NCBI GenBank assembly: GCA_016178595.1
Contig: JACOSY010000015.1
Coordinates: forward strand, 1-64,000
Length of the DNA stretch: 64,000 bases
DNA from: Ignavibacteria bacterium
GTDB lineage: Bacteria; Bacteroidota; Ignavibacteria; UBA10030; SZUA-254
Direction of reading: 5' to 3'
Part shown: piece by piece, positions 26,775-34,530 of the stretch
How positions within the stretch are numbered: position 1 is the first letter of the stretch
Layout of the letters: every line of letters starts with the position of its first letter
Translations under genes and position numbers: made by a program
The notes under the pieces: model-generated
The model's input: only the letters and a program-made list of their open reading frames with translations
Databases searched by the model: none
What the model was told of the DNA's origin: nothing

Positions 26775-27044
26775 GCGTCAGGTGTTCCCACCTGACGCAA
26801 GCAGAGAAGGCGACGTCGCGCGACGTCGCCTGCAGAGGATGGCTTGGCGGAAAATTGCCACGAGCTTTAGCTCGTGGAGGGCAGAACAAAATCATGGCGG
26901 GTTTCAACCCACGATACACATTGTTCGTTTGGGGCTAAAGCCCGGCGATACCTTGGGATTCTTGTCGACGACCTGAAGGTCGTGGCAACTTCGGGGAAGC
27001 TCGCATGGTGGAGTGTTAGCTCGTTCCCAACCTCTGGTTGGGAA
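26775..27044. repeat. array of seven short hairpin units
   Basis: The 428-base gap between the GT9 and mrr genes holds no convincing gene but seven inverted repeats in a row: 26775-26798 (10-bp arms, GCGTCAGGTG), 26809-26830 (perfect 22-bp palindrome, GGCGACGTCGC arms), 26858-26877 (CCACGAGCT arms), 26899-26910 (GGGTT), 26932-26943 (GGGCT), 26968-26983 (ACGACCT) and 27024-27044 (TTCCCAACC). Loops are 0-4 bases. Arm sequences all differ, so this is not one repeat copied seven times. None has a T-tract. They resemble REP-like hairpins scattered in many environmental genomes. Confidence 0.8.
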
Positions 27045-27152
27045 TGCGGGAGAAATACTTGACAGTGGTAAGGAAGTTGCGTCTCACAACGGCTCTATGT
27101 ATCTTTGTCAATCCTATCATATCAAAAAATCCAACATTCGATATTGACAATT

Positions 27153-28067
27153 ATGGCTATTCCAGATTATCAATCGTTGATGTTACCCTTACTCAAATTA
27201 ACATCGGACAAACAAGAGCATGCAATGAGAGATGTTGTTGAACGTCTCGCAAGCCAATTTAATCTCACAAGCGAGGAAAGGAAGGAACTCTTGCCAAGCG
27301 GTCAACAACCAATATTTGACAATCGAGTTGCATGGGCAAAGACCTATCTTAAGAAGGCTGGTCTACTTGATGCACCAAGGAGAGCCTTGATTGTGATTAC
27401 CGAAAGAGGACTCGACGTACTCGGAAATAATCCCTCCGAAATAAATGTCCGCTTCCTCAAGCAATTCCCTGAGTTCATAGAATTTCAAACCGCAAAACGG
27501 GAAGATGAAACAGAGGGGGCCAACCAAGAAGATGTTGCTATCCAAACACCAGAAGAGTCACTTGAATTGGCTTATCAACGGATTCGTAAAGCTCTCGCAC
27601 AAGAAGTACTCAACAAGGTCATTCAGTTGCCCGCTGCTTTTTTTGAACGACTGGTCGTAGAATTACTTGTAAGGATGGGCTACGGTGGATCGATCAAGGA
27701 CGCTGGAAAAGCGATTGGTGGGAGTGGTGATGAGGGAATTGATGGTACTATCAAGGAAGACAAACTCGGCCTTGATATCATTTACATTCAGGCAAAACGT
27801 TGGCAGCCGGGCAATCTTGTGGGTAGACCAGAAATCCAGAAATTTGTTGGTGCTCTTGCAGGTCAAGGTGCAAAGAAAGGGATATTCATAACCACTTCTT
27901 CATTCACAAGAGATGCTCTGGACTATGTTCCCCGGAATGAGACGAAGATTGTGTTAATCGATGGTGAACAACTTGCACAACTTATGATCGATCACAATCT
28001 TGGAGTGGCCCCTCAAATCGCCTATGAGATAAAACGGCTTGACAATGATTACTTTGGTGAAGAATAA
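27153..28067 (+). CDS. mrr: Mrr-like type IV restriction endonuclease
   Basis: 304 residues from ATG 27153; this start gives MAIPDYQSLMLPLL, which matches the start of E. coli Mrr. Residues ~5-90 form the Mrr N-terminal winged-helix domain. The nuclease domain has GGSGDEGIDGTI (Asp197) and YIQAKRW (Gln213, Lys215), the D...QxK form of PD-(D/E)xK. FVGALAGQGAKKGIFITTS follows. Mrr cuts DNA with modified bases and needs no partner methylase. It is alone between a hairpin array and an oppositely oriented operon, and its codon use is more AT-rich than its neighbours, which fits horizontal gain. Confidence 0.92.
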   Translation: MAIPDYQSLMLPLLKLTSDKQEHAMRDVVERLASQFNLTSEERKELLPSGQQPIFDNRVAWAKTYLKKAGLLDAPRRALIVITERGLDVLGNNPSEINVRFLKQFPEFIEFQTAKREDETEGANQEDVAIQTPEESLELAYQRIRKALAQEVLNKVIQLPAAFFERLVVELLVRMGYGGSIKDAGKAIGGSGDEGIDGTIKEDKLGLDIIYIQAKRWQPGNLVGRPEIQKFVGALAGQGAKKGIFITTSSFTRDALDYVPRNETKIVLIDGEQLAQLMIDHNLGVAPQIAYEIKRLDNDYFGEE

Positions 28068-28070
28068 AGA

Positions 28071-29249
28071 TCACCGCTGGTAGCTAATCCTATCAATCAT
28101 CCCCGCCTCGTCATCGGAGACTAAGAGCGCGCCGTCGGGCATGACGAGCACGTCGACCGGTCGGCCCCAATACGTTCCGTTCTGCATCCAGCCTTCGGCA
28201 AAGACTTGGTAGTCGCTTGCCTGCCCATTCTGCACCGTCACCATCGTGACGCGGTCGCCGATCGGCGTGCTGCGGTTCCACGAGCCATGCTCGGCAATGA
28301 AGATTCTGCTCTTGTACTCGCGCGGGAACATCGCACCGTTGTAGAAGCGCATCCCGAGCGACGCGACGTGAGGCCCGAGCTCCATCGCCGGCGGAACGAA
28401 ATCCGAGCAAGGATGCTGCAAGCCGAACTCGGGATCGGAAATGTTCGTGCCGTGACAGAACGGATACCCGAAGTTCAATCCGATTGTCGGTGCATGGTTC
28501 AGCTCGTCGGGCGGAACATTATCTCCCAAATTATCCCGGCCGTTATCGGTGAACCATAATTCTTTTGTCGCAGGATCCCAATCGAATCCAACAGTATTAC
28601 GAATTCCCTTTGCGAAGATCTCCAGTCCCGATCCATCCATATTCATCCGCATGATCGATCCGTACCGCGCATCGCTGCTCAGGCAGTTGTTGCACGGCGC
28701 GCCGACAGGAACGTACAGCTTGTTGTCGGGTCCGATGCGAATGAATTTCCATCCATGCGCATGGTCTGAGGGAAAGCTGTCGTTCACTATAACCGGCGCG
28801 GGCGGATTCAAGAGCCGGTTCTCGATATTGTCGTACCGAAGCACGCGATTGACTTCCGCCACATAGAGCGCGTTGTTGTAGAACGCGACGCCATTCGGCA
28901 TATCCAATCCATGCGCAATCGTGATGACGCGATCGGCGAAATTGTCCTTGTTCGTATCGAGCACGGCATAGACATTGCCCGCATCGCGCGTCCCAACGAA
29001 GAGCGTGCCGCCCGGGCTTAAAACCATCGAACGCGCTCGCGGCACATTTGGCGCGTAGACATCGATGTGAAATCCGGTGGGAAGCTTGATGGTTTTTAGC
29101 CGTGCATCGGTGATGATGGGCGGACCGTTCCCTACAGACGTATTATCCGGCGCGTCGTCGTGGCATCCGCATGCAAGCGATGTAAAGAGAACGAGGATGA
29201 CGAATGTGCGTGAAAGAAGAACGGTCGTGTATGTCCGAAGTCGGGCCAT
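28071..29249 (-). CDS. PQQ-dependent sugar (sorbosone-type) dehydrogenase lipoprotein
   Basis: 392 residues from ATG 29249, which follows the previous stop by four bases and has AAGGA upstream. The signal ends in a lipobox-like SLAC (residue ~27). The six-bladed propeller shows the family landmarks KLPTGFHIDVYAPNVPRARS, SDHAHGWKFIRIGPDNKLYV, GIRNTVGFDWDPATKELWFT and IFIAEHGSWNRS. Relatives are soluble glucose or L-sorbosone dehydrogenases using PQQ in the periplasm, although many homologues have no proven substrate. No PQQ biosynthesis gene is in the window. It converges on mrr with three bases between them. Confidence 0.82.
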   Translation of the reverse strand: MARLRTYTTVLLSRTFVILVLFTSLACGCHDDAPDNTSVGNGPPIITDARLKTIKLPTGFHIDVYAPNVPRARSMVLSPGGTLFVGTRDAGNVYAVLDTNKDNFADRVITIAHGLDMPNGVAFYNNALYVAEVNRVLRYDNIENRLLNPPAPVIVNDSFPSDHAHGWKFIRIGPDNKLYVPVGAPCNNCLSSDARYGSIMRMNMDGSGLEIFAKGIRNTVGFDWDPATKELWFTDNGRDNLGDNVPPDELNHAPTIGLNFGYPFCHGTNISDPEFGLQHPCSDFVPPAMELGPHVASLGMRFYNGAMFPREYKSRIFIAEHGSWNRSTPIGDRVTMVTVQNGQASDYQVFAEGWMQNGTYWGRPVDVLVMPDGALLVSDDEAGMIDRISYQR

Positions 29250-29253
29250 GGCT

Positions 29254-29910
29254 TCAATCCTTGAGTGATGATTGACGGATGTGAGGAACTTCAACGATGT
29301 GGATCGAGTCCGGAGGATTTTCTACCGCATAAACAAGAGCAGCGATCATTTGATCCACATTGACGAGTGCGAGCCGCTGTGCCGATGCCCGTGTCGAAGG
29401 CAGTTTCTCCAGCAGCCAATACACCGGAACAAAGATGAGCGGCCAACGGCGTCCGGGACCGATCACATACCATGGCCGAAGGATGGTTGCTCGCAATCCG
29501 CTTGCGCGAATCAGCGCTTCGGCATCGGCACGCACTTGTTGGTATGCTTTCATGATGGGCGCCGGTTGTGCAACACTGACATAGACGAAATGCCTGATGC
29601 TCGTTTCTCGTGCAGCAGCAACCGATGCCGTCGCCGATGCGAAGTCGATTGACCGGAACTCATCCCGCCTTGCAGGATTCGGATGCGTTACTCCCACGAG
29701 CTGTATGAACGTATCTGCCGGAGAAATACGATCGACGAATGTTTCCTTCTTCAACGCATCGCCGCAAACCAGAGTACATCCTGACGCCAACGCTGTCTTC
29801 GATCCCTCCCTCACCAGTGCCTTCACCGTGTGTCCACGCTCGAGAAGTGTCGGAATGAGATGACGTCCTATATAACCGCTTGCGCCCGTGATAAAAACCG
29901 TGCGCGTCAT
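29254..29910 (-). CDS. NAD(P)-binding epimerase/NmrA-like protein
   Basis: 218 residues from ATG 29910, which overlaps the stop of the upstream gene (ATGA). The Rossmann loop is TVFITGASGYIGRHLIPTLL at residues 4-23. FVYVSVAQPAPIMKAYQQVRADAE contains a Tyr-x-x-x-Arg in place of the Tyr-x-x-x-Lys of true epimerases, and RATILRPWYVIGPG is typical of atypical extended SDRs (NmrA/complex I 39 kDa-like). The substrate is unknown. It is the middle gene of a three-gene run with the NTF2-like and PQQ-dehydrogenase genes. Confidence 0.78.
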   Translation of the reverse strand: MTRTVFITGASGYIGRHLIPTLLERGHTVKALVREGSKTALASGCTLVCGDALKKETFVDRISPADTFIQLVGVTHPNPARRDEFRSIDFASATASVAAARETSIRHFVYVSVAQPAPIMKAYQQVRADAEALIRASGLRATILRPWYVIGPGRRWPLIFVPVYWLLEKLPSTRASAQRLALVNVDQMIAALVYAVENPPDSIHIVEVPHIRQSSLKD

Positions 29911-30392
29911 GGTGCGTAGTCTTTCGGAATTGGGTTGCCGGGGCGTTCGACGTCCCAGAGGATTGAGAGCACGCACCAGCGTTTCCCGTCCCTCCCAAGC
30001 TGGATGCTGTTGATCCCGCGCTGTATCGGCGTCGGATCGCCAGGCTGGTAACGGGATTCGTACGTGCTGAAGACGTGCACAATGCTGCCGAACGATTCTG
30101 TACGACGGGCAATCTCATTTTCGTGAAATCCCTTCCGCTCCATTCCCGTCGTAATAACGTACTGGCGCGAACGATTGATAAATGTCTCGACATCCGTCAC
30201 GGCGAATTCTGCGGAGTGGTCGGTGCGCGGCGGTATGACAATGCCGTTCAGATGGAAGAGAGTGCGAAGACGAGTGTAGTCCGGTTGTCTGCCCGGAGGA
30301 AATGAGACGCTCTCGTACAGCGCCTTGATGATCGCATTGACGGATACGACATCTGCCGGATTAGCGGTAACTGGCTGCGTTTTCTCATTCAT
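29907..30392 (-). CDS. NTF2/SnoaL-like small protein
   Basis: 161 residues with AGGAAGGAA ahead of ATG 30392. The pattern VNAIIKALYESVSFPPGRQPD then FVTDVETF-like and ISSIQLGRDGKRW-like segments (here FAVTDVETFINRS and INSIQLGRDGKRWCVLSILW) fits the cone-shaped NTF2-like fold used by SnoaL and DUF4440 proteins. Members can be small-molecule isomerases or binding proteins; no catalytic set is evident. It heads the operon with the NAD-binding protein and the PQQ-type dehydrogenase. Confidence 0.6.
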   Translation of the reverse strand: MNEKTQPVTANPADVVSVNAIIKALYESVSFPPGRQPDYTRLRTLFHLNGIVIPPRTDHSAEFAVTDVETFINRSRQYVITTGMERKGFHENEIARRTESFGSIVHVFSTYESRYQPGDPTPIQRGINSIQLGRDGKRWCVLSILWDVERPGNPIPKDYAP

Positions 30393-30519
30393 ACGGATTC
30401 CTTCCTGCGACGTCAGAAGCTCACAATTCTCGGAATGTCCCGACTCATAATCACAGGAATATAGGAGGAAAGTCCTTCACTTGCAATGGAATCGCCTGCC
30501 GGTGTGGGTAGAAAAAGCC

Positions 30520-30551
30520 GCGGCTTCCAGTTCCCTAAAACTGGAAGCCGC
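30520..30551. repeat. perfect 13-bp hairpin in the NTF2-dnaG gap
   Basis: GCGGCTTCCAGTT (30520-30532) is followed by a six-base loop and its exact complement (30539-30551). No T-tract follows on either strand, so it is unlikely to be a terminator. It resembles the other REP-like hairpins of the window but has its own sequence. The rest of 30393-30680 holds no gene that I can support. Confidence 0.75.
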
Positions 30552-30681
30552 TCTGACTCCACCAAATAACCATCCACGGACATCTAACTACCATAGTGCG
30601 TGAAAAGTTTCATTTGCCCGAAACTTTCGTCAGACAACCGGCGAAAAGAACAAGCGGCAGGTGACTTGGCACACATGCCCG

Positions 30682-30710
30682 TTGAGGCTCAATTGCCGGT
30701 TCGCTATACT
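30682..30710 (+). promoter_or_regulatory. sigma70-type promoter for a predicted small RNA
   Basis: TTGAGG (30682-30687) and TATACT (30705-30710) are 17 bases apart on the + strand. A start near 30717 follows. No + strand gene lies downstream before dnaG, which is on the other strand, but an intrinsic terminator does (30760-30795). The pair of signals is the argument. Confidence 0.45.
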
Positions 30711-30716
30711 GATAAT

Positions 30717-30795
30717 GGGGATATACTTCCTACAGCACTGGGAAACTTCCTCGATCCCTAGGGCAACGTCCTCCCGCGTTGCCCTTTCTTTTTTT
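30717..30795 (+). ncRNA. predicted ~79-nt small RNA, convergent with dnaG
   Basis: Bounded by the promoter at 30682-30710 and the terminator at 30760-30795. The RNA would start GGGGATATAC. GGGAT near its 5' end (30718-30722) can pair with ATCCC (30754-30758), enclosing a GGAA-AC-TTCC hairpin, and the terminator stem follows. No open frame with a ribosome site is seen. Its 3' end overlaps the last codons of dnaG in antisense. It does not match the conserved cores of 4.5S, 6S, tmRNA or RNase P RNA that I know. Confidence 0.45.
30760..30795 (+). terminator. intrinsic terminator on the + strand
   Basis: AGGGCAACG (30760-30768), an eight-base loop and CGTTGCCCT (30777-30785) are followed at once by TTCTTTTTTT. 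The T-tract is on the + strand only; read from the dnaG side the stem is preceded by A residues and followed by CTAGGG, so it cannot terminate dnaG in the usual way. Confidence 0.8.
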
Positions 30796-32665
30796 AGGTC
30801 AACACTCTCGCCTGCGACTCCAGTTCCTTGAGCGCAGTGACAAGCTGGCTGTTGCGCTCCAAATAAGAACTAATATCCTCTCCATTCTGCGTAGCCTCTT
30901 TGAGCAAAGATTGATTTCTTTCGAGCTCTCTTTTTAAGATCGCAGACTGGAACACTCTCAGGTAATGGATTACGAGTTTAGATGGATCAACAGACTCGAT
31001 CCGGCCTTTGATCCCTTCGTACACTTTCGGGTATGGATTGAATGTCAGTTGAAGAATAAGCTTTCGCACCTCTTGATCATCAGTACCATCGACAAGGTCG
31101 GAAGGTTGAAGAGAAAAACCATCTTCAGTCCTTTCGATAAACAACATGGCAAGCGATTTGGCAATAGGATGTGTGAAGTCGCTCACGGTGATCCTCTCGA
31201 ACACGAGCCTGATAACTTCTTCCCCTCCATCGAGCATTGCATGGATGAGATCGCGTTCTGATGCCGGAATATCGAGAGAAACGCTATGAATCTCTTCGTT
31301 TGATGTTTGTCGATTCTGTGAAGTCGTATCGGAAACGTTTTCCCCTCTTCTCTCCCGGCGATTCGTATCGATATGCTTCTCAAGTTCCCGGTAGAGCGTC
31401 GATTCGTAGAGACCGTACTTGTCGGCGACCTGCTTGATGTAGAAATTCCGTTTCAATTCATCGCGCATCTTCGCGATAGTCTGAACAATGGTTCTCACAA
31501 CCTGAGCCTGTCCTTCCGGCGTTTGAAATTTCCCTTCACGTTCGTATGCCTGTGCGATGAAGTCGACGAAAGACACCGCTTCATCAAGCAATTTCCGGAA
31601 GGCGTTCGCACCGAACTTTTTCACAAAGGAATCCGGGTCTTCACCATCCGGCAACCGTGCGACACGGACATCCAGGTCATTCTCCAGTATGAGATCGACG
31701 CCCCGAAGCGCCGCTTTCGATCCGGCAGAATCGGCATCATACACGATCGTGATGTTCTTGGTATAACGAGCGATGAGCTGGATCTGTTCCTGCGTGAGCG
31801 CCGTGCCGCTTGATGCGACGATGTTTCGAATTCCCGATTGGAAGACGCTGATCAAGTCGGCGTAGCCTTCAACAAGGATGGCAACATCTTTTTCCCGGAT
31901 GTCTTCCTTCGATTGGTAGATACCATAAAGGAGCTTGCTCTTATTATAGATGAGCGTCTCAGGCGAGTTGATGTATTTCCCCTGGACAGGATCGTCCTCC
32001 CGAAGCTTGCGCGCGCCGAACCCAACCACACGACCGGTCGGCGAGAAGACAGGAAACATTGCGCGCCCGCGGAAGTAGTCGTAGTACGAGCTATCTTCAC
32101 GCCGGCGAACGAGTCCGGCTTTCTCGACCTGTTCCGTTTTGAACTTTTTCTCTTCCGCGAATTTCAGGAAGGCGTCCCATGAGTTTGGCGAGTAGCCGAG
32201 TCCGAACGTGCGGATGGTTTCGTCCGTAAAGCCGCGCACAGTGCGGAAGTATTCGAGAGCGAGTTTGCCTTCCTGCGTTTCTGTCAGCGATTTGTAGAAG
32301 AAAAGTCCCGCCTCACGGCAAATTTGGTAAAGTTCCTCCTGCTCGCTCGCAGCCGATTCCTGATCGGACGAATAGACCGGCAATGCAATGCCTGCCTTCT
32401 CTGCCAGCGAGCGCACCGCCTCGATGAAGGAAACTTTCTCGTACTCCATCACGAACGTAAAGACATTTCCGCCGACTCCGCAGCCGAAGCAGTGATACAT
32501 CTGCCGCTCGGATGAGACGTTGAATGACGGCGTCTTCTCCGTATGGAAGGGGCATAGGCCGAGATAATTTTTGCCGCGTTTCTTTAGCTTCACGAAGCCG
32601 CCGATCAGGTCGACGATATCGGTGGCGTTGCGGATGTCGTCTATTTTTTCTGGAGAAATTCTCAT
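30794..32665 (-). CDS. dnaG: DNA primase
   Basis: 623 residues. The N-terminal CHC2 zinc ribbon is GLCPFHTEKTPSFNVS with MYHCFGCGVGGN. The TOPRIM core holds the acidic residues in VEGYADLISVFQSG and ITIVYDADSAGSKAAL. The C-terminal part is the helicase-binding region. Primase makes RNA primers for lagging-strand synthesis. The start ATG 32665 has no clear Shine-Dalgarno, and a hairpin repeat lies 12-80 bases upstream. It is not next to rpoD or rpsU here, unlike in many bacteria. Confidence 0.94.
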   Translation of the reverse strand: MRISPEKIDDIRNATDIVDLIGGFVKLKKRGKNYLGLCPFHTEKTPSFNVSSERQMYHCFGCGVGGNVFTFVMEYEKVSFIEAVRSLAEKAGIALPVYSSDQESAASEQEELYQICREAGLFFYKSLTETQEGKLALEYFRTVRGFTDETIRTFGLGYSPNSWDAFLKFAEEKKFKTEQVEKAGLVRRREDSSYYDYFRGRAMFPVFSPTGRVVGFGARKLREDDPVQGKYINSPETLIYNKSKLLYGIYQSKEDIREKDVAILVEGYADLISVFQSGIRNIVASSGTALTQEQIQLIARYTKNITIVYDADSAGSKAALRGVDLILENDLDVRVARLPDGEDPDSFVKKFGANAFRKLLDEAVSFVDFIAQAYEREGKFQTPEGQAQVVRTIVQTIAKMRDELKRNFYIKQVADKYGLYESTLYRELEKHIDTNRRERRGENVSDTTSQNRQTSNEEIHSVSLDIPASERDLIHAMLDGGEEVIRLVFERITVSDFTHPIAKSLAMLFIERTEDGFSLQPSDLVDGTDDQEVRKLILQLTFNPYPKVYEGIKGRIESVDPSKLVIHYLRVFQSAILKRELERNQSLLKEATQNGEDISSYLERNSQLVTALKELESQARVLT

Positions 32666-32676
32666 GTTGGTAGCTC

Positions 32677-32743
32677 GGTAGGACAGGAATCCTTTCCTGT
32701 CCTGGCAAACAACAAACGGACAGGACGGGAGTCTTGTCCTACC
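32677..32743. repeat. nested inverted repeat just upstream of dnaG
   Basis: GGTAGGACA (32677-32685) pairs with TGTCCTACC (32735-32743). Inside, GGACAGGAA (32681-32689) pairs with TTCCTGTCC (32694-32702), and a further GGACAGGAC follows. Several copies of the same word in alternating orientation are typical of REP-type clusters. Because it lies in the dnaG leader it could affect dnaG expression. Confidence 0.7.
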
Positions 32744-32919
32744 ACGATTATTTCGGTAACAGTTGCGTACAGAGAACGAAGCCAGCTAAAATTTAGCAGG
32801 ATTCTTGACAGTTGCAAACGAGTAATTTCCTTCCTTGGAAGTTTCTCCCGATATAAGTACATTTGACAGAGAGCGGAAGGCGTTGTGGGTTACGGAATAT
32901 TATTGAGACCGAAGATAAA

Positions 32920-33357
32920 ATGTTTGACGAATTAATTAAGTATAAGCAAAAGGACCATTTCTTTTTCCAACTGCAAGACAGTTTAAAAGAAGTTTGTAAT
33001 GCACCGACAGACAAAAGCGGCGTTTACATTGTTTACGCTTTAAAGAATGGAAAAACGGAACTCATTTACATCGGACGCTTAGGAAAAATTGAGAAAGACG
33101 GTTCTATGTTTATACGCAAAGCTGGACTTGGTGGCATTAAGGACAGAATTGTAAACGGACATCAATTTGGCAAGATACCGAGAAGAATATCTTGGCCCAT
33201 TCAAATGACAAAAGAAAAAATTGAAGCATTAGATATTTATTGGTTTGCGACGCATAACGAGAAATATAATGACTGCCCAAGAGTATTAGAAAATAAATTG
33301 TTACAAAACCATCTTGACATGTACGGACGATTACCTAGATGGAATAACGAATTATAA
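32920..33357 (+). CDS. GIY-YIG-like small protein (possible nuclease)
   Basis: 145 residues from ATG 32920 (MFDELIKYKQ); a longer version exists but lacks support. Residues 34-53 contain GVYIVYALKNG and LIYIGRLG, the spacing of the two beta strands of a GIY-YIG domain; Arg76 in GGIKDRIVNG and the Glu in RVLENKLLQNH may be the catalytic Arg and Glu. The gene is clearly more AT-rich than dnaG or kamA and uses many AAA/AAT/TTA codons, suggesting recent transfer. It could be a solitary nuclease of a mobile or defence locus. The next gene encodes a membrane protein. Confidence 0.5.
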   Translation: MFDELIKYKQKDHFFFQLQDSLKEVCNAPTDKSGVYIVYALKNGKTELIYIGRLGKIEKDGSMFIRKAGLGGIKDRIVNGHQFGKIPRRISWPIQMTKEKIEALDIYWFATHNEKYNDCPRVLENKLLQNHLDMYGRLPRWNNEL

Positions 33358-33446
33358 TTTCATTTAACTACGGGTTAGCGAACAACTCGCCTAACTGAAT
33401 ACTTCGAAATCATAGCAATCATGTTTATTTCTGGAGACTTAATACA

Positions 33447-33782
33447 ATGAATATTCTTAACAACCTCAAACTCGATAAGTGGTACGGAATAGTACTCTAC
33501 CTAGGAACCTTGTCCGTCGCAGCTTCACTTTTTACTAAGGTCAGTTTTGTTGAATCAAAACACCTGTTTGGAATTGGCATAGGCGGAATCTTGGTAGGCC
33601 TTTCTTTTTGGATCGCGGAAAAAGATAATTCCGCAATCAAGCCCCTCAACACCTATACTGGACCCGCTGCACTTTTGACATGGAAGGAAATCAGACACAG
33701 TTCACTAACCATAATAATATTGGTTATCGGCATTTGCCTTCTTTTTCTATTTGGCTATTTGATCATTAAGGAATTGACATGA
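33447..33782 (+). CDS. small membrane protein, unknown function
   Basis: 111 residues from ATG 33447, with GGAG about 12 bases upstream. Three hydrophobic helices are predicted: residues ~13-30, ~40-57 and ~86-107; the last is very hydrophobic (LTIIILVIGICLLFLFGYLI). The loop between helices two and three is polar. No family is recognised. It is AT-rich like the preceding gene, lies 89 bases after it on the same strand, and may belong to the same acquired unit. Confidence 0.5.
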   Translation: MNILNNLKLDKWYGIVLYLGTLSVAASLFTKVSFVESKHLFGIGIGGILVGLSFWIAEKDNSAIKPLNTYTGPAALLTWKEIRHSSLTIIILVIGICLLFLFGYLIIKELT

Positions 33783-33857
33783 TAGGTTCGAACGGCAAGC
33801 TGCGCCTAGCAGAACCTATGAAGATACAGGCACGGCAGAAACTCGTTCAAAACACTA

Positions 33858-33918
33858 AACTGCCACGCACCGTGCGTGGCAGTTCGAAGGTGTGGCAGAT
33901 CGAAGGTGCGTGGCAGAT
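33858..33918. repeat. REP-like palindrome and half-sites, left of the RAYT gene
   Basis: AACTGCCACGCAC (33858-33870), one centre base, and its exact complement (33872-33884) make a 27-bp hairpin. Two partial copies follow: GGTGTGGCAGAT (33889-33900) and GGTGCGTGGCAGAT (33905-33918). The same words recur at 34531-34559 on the other side of the transposase gene in the opposite order. This is the layout of REP sequences served by a RAYT protein. Confidence 0.85.
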
Positions 33919-33928
33919 GGCAATCTCC

Positions 33929-34507
33929 TCAATCAAACAGGTACCTGCTCAACTGCGCCGTCTGCTTCTTTGGACGTGAGTACTCGAGAACGAACTGTCC
34001 GTACTCATCGGGACCGGCAAAATGTAATCGCACGAAATCTTGATCCACAAGTGTTCCCCTTCTCTTTCCAACCCATTCCAGGTAATTCGAATATTCCCAA
34101 TCTTCAAGCGAGCGTACAATGCCCGCATCAAGCGGATTCCGATGAATATACCTGCAGAGATGGATGAGGTCCGCATGGTTCTTAATTAGCTTTGCGCGGA
34201 AACGCTCTTCGAATAATGTTCCCGAGCGATGGTATTTCTTATTAAACGCCTTCGTGTAACTATTGAAAACCCTTTGCATAAACTTGTTGAGAGATCGGTC
34301 GCCTTCCTGTCGTAAGAGAAAGTGGTAATGGTTAGGCATGAGGCAATACGCGATGACGCTCACGCCAAACGATTTTACGTGGGTCTTGATAAGGCGGAGA
34401 AGGAATCGGTAGTTAGTATCCTCCTTAAAAATCAGCTCCCGGTTACAACCCCGATTATAAAGATGGTAATACTGGCCTGCAGTAAATTGGATATTTCGCC
34501 GAGACAT
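33929..34507 (-). CDS. REP-associated tyrosine transposase (RAYT, Y1 HUH family)
   Basis: 192 residues. The HUH metal site is MPNHYHFLLR (His60, His62), and the probable nucleophile is Tyr84 in FNSYTKAFNKKY. YHLYNRGCNRELIF at the start and CRYIHRNPLDAGIV near the middle are standard for the IS200-like RAYT group. RAYTs are single-copy, domesticated relatives of IS200/IS605 transposases that nick and move REP hairpins; the one studied in E. coli cuts REP DNA in vitro. It lies between inverted REP copies (33858-33918 and 34531-34559), so the unit is complete. Downstream of kamA, same strand. Confidence 0.9.
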   Translation of the reverse strand: MSRRNIQFTAGQYYHLYNRGCNRELIFKEDTNYRFLLRLIKTHVKSFGVSVIAYCLMPNHYHFLLRQEGDRSLNKFMQRVFNSYTKAFNKKYHRSGTLFEERFRAKLIKNHADLIHLCRYIHRNPLDAGIVRSLEDWEYSNYLEWVGKRRGTLVDQDFVRLHFAGPDEYGQFVLEYSRPKKQTAQLSRYLFD

Positions 34508-34530
34508 AGCCTCCCTTTGCTAAAAACGAT

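Noticed and set aside
29910-29976. A 22-residue longer start for the NAD-binding protein.
   Set aside because: It would place Arg/Pro-rich sequence before the Rossmann loop and overlap the upstream gene further, whereas ATG 29910 gives a standard ATGA overlap and a normal N-terminus.
30465-30475. GAGGAAAGTCC, identical to a conserved core of bacterial RNase P RNA.
   Set aside because: The other conserved blocks (GGTGAAA-type and AGA-ACCGGCTTA-type segments) are not found in the following 300 bases, so the match is probably chance.
33370-33405. GGTTAGCG...CGCCTAAC, resembling integron attC ends.
   Set aside because: One side does not fit the attC core consensus and there is no integrase gene nearby.
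33782-33820. GGTTCGAAC with flanking complementary arms, reminiscent of a tRNA T-loop.
   Set aside because: No acceptor, D or anticodon arm and no CCA; only an ATAGGTTC/GAACCTAT inverted repeat.
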